From NCBI GenBank assembly GCA_902756345.1, contig CACVQR010000016.1, positions 1-64,000 on the forward strand: a stretch of DNA of 64,000 nt, in the 5' to 3' direction. The DNA is from Fibrobacter succinogenes (GTDB lineage Bacteria > Fibrobacterota > Fibrobacteria > Fibrobacterales > Fibrobacteraceae). A model generated the notes under the pieces. That model saw nothing but the letters and a program-made list of their open reading frames with translations, ran no database searches and was not told the DNA's origin. This document shows, piece after piece, positions 60,394 through 64,000 of this stretch. Within the stretch, counting starts at the first letter, position 1. Each line of letters begins with the position of its first letter. The position numbers were made by a program, and so were the translations under genes.

Positions 60394-60450
60394 CTAAATT
60401 ATCACATACATGAATCAAAGAAAAACTTAGAGAGTCAAGCTAGGCCAGGC

Positions 60451-60490
60451 GCGAGCCCCCGTAGCGTACTAAGTCGTACGTGAGGGGGCG
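60451..60490. repeat. Intergenic inverted repeat
   Basis: GCGAGCCCCC (60451-60460) and GGGGGCGAG (60483-60491) flank a second nested pair, GTAC...GTAC. The GC-rich dyad lies between two genes' ends, beyond both terminators, and looks like a dispersed intergenic element. Confidence 0.55.
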
Positions 60491-60511
60491 AGTAACGCCG
60501 CATAGCGAAGA

Positions 60512-61852
60512 CTATATAAGTTTTTCGACTTTAGAGCAGAGGGCTTCGGCCTCAGCCGCAGTCGGTGCTTCTGCAATCACGCGAATAACCGGTTCCGTAT
60601 TGCTTGCGCGCACATGCACCCAGGACTTTTCGGAACCGAGCCACAGGCCGTCGCGTTCATCCATGGTCCAGCCGGCAAATTCGGCCTTCACCTTGGGCAA
60701 GATGTCTGCGACCTTCTTGTCGCCAAGTTCAAACTTTTTCTTGGGCATGGCATAAGACGGATTTTCGGCAACGAACTTTTCCGGGCCGCCGTCATGGTGA
60801 GCCATCCAGCTAAGCACGAGTGCTGCCGCCACGAGACTGTCGCGACCATAGTGGAGTGCCGGCAGAATCACGCCTCCGTTACCTTCGCCACCGATGACAC
60901 AGCCCTTTTCGATCATCTGCAGGCTCACGTTGATTTCGCCGACCTTGGCACGGCTGAATTCGCAGCCGTACTTTTCGGCGACATCCTGGTTCATGCGACT
61001 TGTAGACAAATTAACGCAAACACTGCCCTTCTTCTGGCTAAGCACTTCATCGGTTGCAATAGCGAGCGTGTATTCTTCGCCAATGCTCTGGCCAAGGCCA
61101 TCGACAAGGGCGCAGCGGTCCGCATCCGGGTCCACGGCAAAGCCTACAGCACAGCCGTTATCCTTCACTGCCTTGCGCAAATCGCCCAGGTTTTCGGGAA
61201 TCGGTTCGGCGCCACGCGGGAAGGTGCCATCGGGTTCGCAGTGCACGCGCACCACTTCGCAACCGAGCTGTTCCAACAAGCGCGGCACAATGTACGACCC
61301 CGCACCATTCACGGCATCCACAGCCACCTTAAAGTGCTTGGCCTTAATGGCTTCGACATCCACGAACGGGATCTTCAAGGTGCCATCGACGTGAACGCCA
61401 TCGGCATCCTTCATGAATTCATACTTGCCCATGCCGCGGTAATCCGGATACTGGAAGTTATCGGCATCGGCCAATTCGAACAACTTCTTCACGTCATCGG
61501 GCCCCAGGAACAAACCCTTGTTATTCAGGAACTTGAGGGCGTTCCATTCGAGCGGATTGTGGCTTGCGGTAATGATGATACCGGCATCTGCCTTGAGTTC
61601 GGTCGTGAGGATTTCAACCGAAGGCGTCGTCGAAAGGCCGACTTCCACCACATCCACGCCCGACAGGCGGCAAATGCCTGCAACGTACTGGCTAATCGCA
61701 TCGCCGGTAGGACGGCTGTCACGGCCAATCACCACACGCTTGGCCTTGGTAATCTGCAAAAAGGCACTTACATGGCTCTTCAAAACCTGGGGGGTAAGGG
61801 TATCGCCCACGATTCCGCGGATACCCGAAATAGAACGCATCAGTTTAGACAT
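60512..61852 (-). CDS. glmM: Phosphohexomutase, probably phosphoglucosamine mutase
   Basis: This 446-residue alpha-D-phosphohexomutase has the catalytic serine S97 in TASHNP, the metal loop DPDADR (about 240-245), the sugar-binding loop GGEGNGGVI (about 315) and the phosphate-binding RASNTEPVIRVIAE near the C-terminus. The GEGNGG loop favours phosphoglucosamine or phosphomannose over phosphoglucose substrates. It probably supplies UDP-GlcNAc for the cell wall; phosphomannomutase is the alternative. Its TATCTTTTG box lies just upstream. It is divergent from the first GGDEF gene. Confidence 0.85.
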   Translation of the reverse strand: MSKLMRSISGIRGIVGDTLTPQVLKSHVSAFLQITKAKRVVIGRDSRPTGDAISQYVAGICRLSGVDVVEVGLSTTPSVEILTTELKADAGIIITASHNPLEWNALKFLNNKGLFLGPDDVKKLFELADADNFQYPDYRGMGKYEFMKDADGVHVDGTLKIPFVDVEAIKAKHFKVAVDAVNGAGSYIVPRLLEQLGCEVVRVHCEPDGTFPRGAEPIPENLGDLRKAVKDNGCAVGFAVDPDADRCALVDGLGQSIGEEYTLAIATDEVLSQKKGSVCVNLSTSRMNQDVAEKYGCEFSRAKVGEINVSLQMIEKGCVIGGEGNGGVILPALHYGRDSLVAAALVLSWMAHHDGGPEKFVAENPSYAMPKKKFELGDKKVADILPKVKAEFAGWTMDERDGLWLGSEKSWVHVRASNTEPVIRVIAEAPTAAEAEALCSKVEKLI

Positions 61853-61923
61853 GATTTACTCCAATTTTTGCCAAAAGATACAAAAATATTATCTATAATT
61901 AAAGCGGTGTCGGGGGGAATGCT

Positions 61924-63084
61924 ATGAATCCTTTATTCAATCTAGAGAGCATCTACGTCACAAATATCATCGGCATTATTTTGCTTGCCGTCATGATTGT
62001 CTGCAACCTTTGGCGCCTGCAAAGTAGGACTCACGCAAACATGAACCTATTGGCGATGATGTTCCTTACCTTGGTCAGTTGCATTGCCGACCCCATCTCT
62101 TACACCATGAAAGGCCTGCCAGGGGTTCTCCCGAAAATCGCCGTCTATGCATCTAGCACTTGGCTCTTTGCAGCCAACATGCTCGCCGTTTTCTGTTGGA
62201 ACCGATTCCTCGCCTACTACCTGAACGGGAGCTTGTCCAAAAAATCCCGGCGTATGTTGAACGCGATTGTATCCTTCGGTCTGCTTCTCCTCGTCATCAA
62301 CTTCTTTTATCCCATCGTATTCTCGATCGACGACGACAACCTTTATTCCCGCGAAAAGTTTTATTCGTTCTTCTTGATTGCCGACTACCTTCTTGTCATC
62401 AACAGTCTCGTTACTTACTACAAAAGCAAGAGAAACGGCGGCATTCTAAAATTCTTCCCTATCTGGGTTTATATCGTTCCCATTTTTATAGGCGGAGTCG
62501 TTCAGGCTCTTTTTTATGGAATCTCCGTCATCCCGACAAGCATCGCCATTTCTATTGCAGGAATTCTCGCTAGCCTGCAAAACGAAATGATATACCGAGA
62601 TGTTCTTACAGGCGTTTTCAACCGAGCCTATCTGGACTACAAGCTCAACAAATTCGCAAAGCATCCTAACAAGCAAAGCATCACGGGCCTTATGCTTGAC
62701 TTGAACGATTTCAAGAAGATCAACGACGACCTGGGACACTCCGTCGGCGACGAAGCCCTGATCGCCACTACAAAAATTCTGCAAAGGGCCATAGGCAGCC
62801 ACGGGCTCGTCACACGCTATGCGGGCGACGAATTCATTCTCCTCATCAACACGCAAGACGATGACGAGATCCAGACCCACATCGACAGAATACAGAACCT
62901 GTTTGACCAATATAACCAAGCTAATGAAAAGCCATACAAGCTAAGCGCATCTATCGGTTCACACAAGCTTAACCTCAAGAAAGAAAGCGTCGATAGCTTT
63001 ATCAACACTATCGATTTCCGTATGTACGAGAACAAGAAGGCTTTTTACGCATCTCATAGGGTTCTAGACCGCAGAAAGCACTAA
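61924..63084 (+). CDS. Membrane diguanylate cyclase-type GGDEF protein
   Basis: This 386-residue protein has six hydrophobic helices (about 10-215) and a cytoplasmic GGDEF domain (about 225-380). The active motif is AGDEF at residues 300-304, a permitted variant, with metal aspartate in LDLNDFKKINDDLGH. It probably makes cyclic-di-GMP. The ATG at 61924 has a G-rich site GGGGGG upstream. A second copy with the same architecture follows. Confidence 0.88.
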   Translation: MNPLFNLESIYVTNIIGIILLAVMIVCNLWRLQSRTHANMNLLAMMFLTLVSCIADPISYTMKGLPGVLPKIAVYASSTWLFAANMLAVFCWNRFLAYYLNGSLSKKSRRMLNAIVSFGLLLLVINFFYPIVFSIDDDNLYSREKFYSFFLIADYLLVINSLVTYYKSKRNGGILKFFPIWVYIVPIFIGGVVQALFYGISVIPTSIAISIAGILASLQNEMIYRDVLTGVFNRAYLDYKLNKFAKHPNKQSITGLMLDLNDFKKINDDLGHSVGDEALIATTKILQRAIGSHGLVTRYAGDEFILLINTQDDDEIQTHIDRIQNLFDQYNQANEKPYKLSASIGSHKLNLKKESVDSFINTIDFRMYENKKAFYASHRVLDRRKH

Positions 63085-63184
63085 AAAGCTCTCTTTGTAT
63101 TACACCGCATCACAAGAACGCGGGTTCTTACATATTTATTACCTTTTTTGCGAAAAAGATATTATATTAAGGGTGGGGAATCGT

Positions 63185-64000
63185 ATGGAACCGACTTTTC
63201 AACTTACAGCGGTTTACGCAACAAATATTTTCGGGATTGTGTTACTTGCCGTTCTGATGGCAGGCAACGCCTGGCGCTTTCGTGAAAAAGGATCCGAGAA
63301 CGCCTACCTTCAGCTATTACTCTTCTTCACGTTCTGCACCTGTGTCCTTGACCCTATCGCCTACACTGCCGACGGTCGTCCCGGAACAATCGCCCGCATA
63401 CTCGTATACGGCGGCAACGACCTCCTCTACCTCACCAATATGTTCAGCAGTTTCTTCTGGCTTCTGTTTCTTTCAGAACACCTGAACTACCGCTTTTCGA
63501 ACGCCCACCGAAACATTCTCGGTTTCATCATCGTGCTCGGGGTAGTCCTTGTCATCATCAACAATTTCGTCCCGATTATTTTTGACATCTCTGCAAACAA
63601 TGTCTATACCCGCAGATACTTCTGGATCTACACCATTATAGATTACGGGCTCATGCTGGACAGCCTTATCATCTACTTCATTTGCAAGCACAAGGGTGGT
63701 CCTCTCAAGTCCTTCCCCATCTGGATTTTCTTCGCCCCGATTATTGCAGGCACTGTCGCCCAATCCCTCTTTTACGGAATCTCCGCGATTTCTTCGTGCA
63801 CGGCCATTGCGATTGCGGGAGTGTTCTCGTCCATTCACGGCGAACGCGTCTATAGGGACAAGCTCACCAACGTTTACAATTACGCCTACCTCGCCATTCT
63901 CGGCCGCGCATACAAGAAAAAGAAAGAACTGCATGTCACAGGCATTCTCGTAGACATCAACGGTTTCAAAAAAATCAACAACGACTACGGCAGGGTCACA
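63185..64000 (+). CDS. Membrane GGDEF protein, paralogue (truncated by window end)
   Basis: The frame is open from the ATG at 63185 to the window's last base. The protein starts MEPTFQLTAVYATNIFGIVL and follows the same pattern as the preceding gene, with six hydrophobic segments and then the start of a GGDEF domain (YRDKLTNVYNYAYL, VDINGFKKINNDYG). The catalytic motif lies beyond the window. GGGG precedes the ATG, and TATTATATTAAG about 20 bp earlier may be its -10. It is a tandem duplicate of its neighbour. Confidence 0.85.
   Translation, partial: MEPTFQLTAVYATNIFGIVLLAVLMAGNAWRFREKGSENAYLQLLLFFTFCTCVLDPIAYTADGRPGTIARILVYGGNDLLYLTNMFSSFFWLLFLSEHLNYRFSNAHRNILGFIIVLGVVLVIINNFVPIIFDISANNVYTRRYFWIYTIIDYGLMLDSLIIYFICKHKGGPLKSFPIWIFFAPIIAGTVAQSLFYGISAISSCTAIAIAGVFSSIHGERVYRDKLTNVYNYAYLAILGRAYKKKKELHVTGILVDINGFKKINNDYGRVT

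Noticed and set aside
1-64000. CRISPR arrays, rRNA genes, prophage or integrase genes.
   Set aside because: None seen; the repeats present are short and few-copy, and one tRNA gene only was found, without an attachment-site duplication.

Overview
The window looks like a chromosomal segment of a Fibrobacter species (Fibrobacterota, herbivore-gut fibre degrader). The evidence is a fibro-slime (TIGR02148-type) protein, a TIGR02147-type regulator, and a long run of secreted hemicellulases built as catalytic domain + CBM6 + a Fibrobacter-style C-terminal tail. Several likely promoters carry a TATATTTG-type -10 box like that of the wider FCB group. No phage, CRISPR array or rRNA operon was seen; a possible insertion-sequence end lies at the extreme left.

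Layout. 1-2,760: possible IS-end repeats, a 33-bp-period repeat array, an AAA/DUF4143 ATPase, then a peroxide-defence pair (gpx-ohrR) with a recognisable OhrR operator. 2,830-31,092 (all minus strand): a hemicellulose-degradation island. Reading in the direction of transcription it holds a TIGR02147-type regulator overlapping a surface lipoprotein with a CBM11/CIA30-like domain, two tandem arabinoxylan-type GH43 enzymes, a GH30_8 glucuronoxylanase, a CE6 acetyl xylan esterase followed by an unlisted 27-codon membrane-peptide gene, a GH43-CE1 pair, a GH27 alpha-galactosidase, a GH146 beta-L-arabinofuranosidase, a fibro-slime protein, a GH5 enzyme and a GH141-like beta-helix enzyme. Together they would strip acetyl, arabinosyl, glucuronosyl and galactosyl decorations from xylan-type polymers and cut the backbone.

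31,270-35,157: a zinc-uptake operon (Fur/Zur-type regulator, a novel His/Cys-rich small protein, znuA, znuC, znuB, a small exported protein), with two palindromic operators over its promoter. 35,226-53,000 is mostly housekeeping: metH, a DUF975 membrane protein, HD-GYP, degenerate GGDEF and EAL-HDOD proteins, hisE-hisG, recR-engB-mlaE-mlaF, pyrC, aroD, a PTS EIIA protein and tRNA-Val. 53,046-64,000: a TolC-like channel, a MATE transporter fused to an anti-sigma-type ATPase domain, an Hsp20 gene behind a near-perfect sigma-54 promoter, two paralogous CE1-type esterases, a GlmM-like mutase and two tandem membrane GGDEF proteins (the last cut by the window edge).

The strongest undescribed signal is regulatory. 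A 15-bp palindrome (oriented consensus about TKGAYWWWWWGTCMA) lies upstream of ten genes: seven promoters in the hemicellulase island, the TIGR02147 regulator gene itself, and both CE1 esterase genes 25 kb away. It is followed after a fixed 43 bp (42 in one case) by a TAATTT/TATTTT-type hexamer. That places the palindrome near -62, the position expected for an activator. This predicts a hemicellulase regulon, and the adjacent TIGR02147-lipoprotein pair is the obvious candidate controller.
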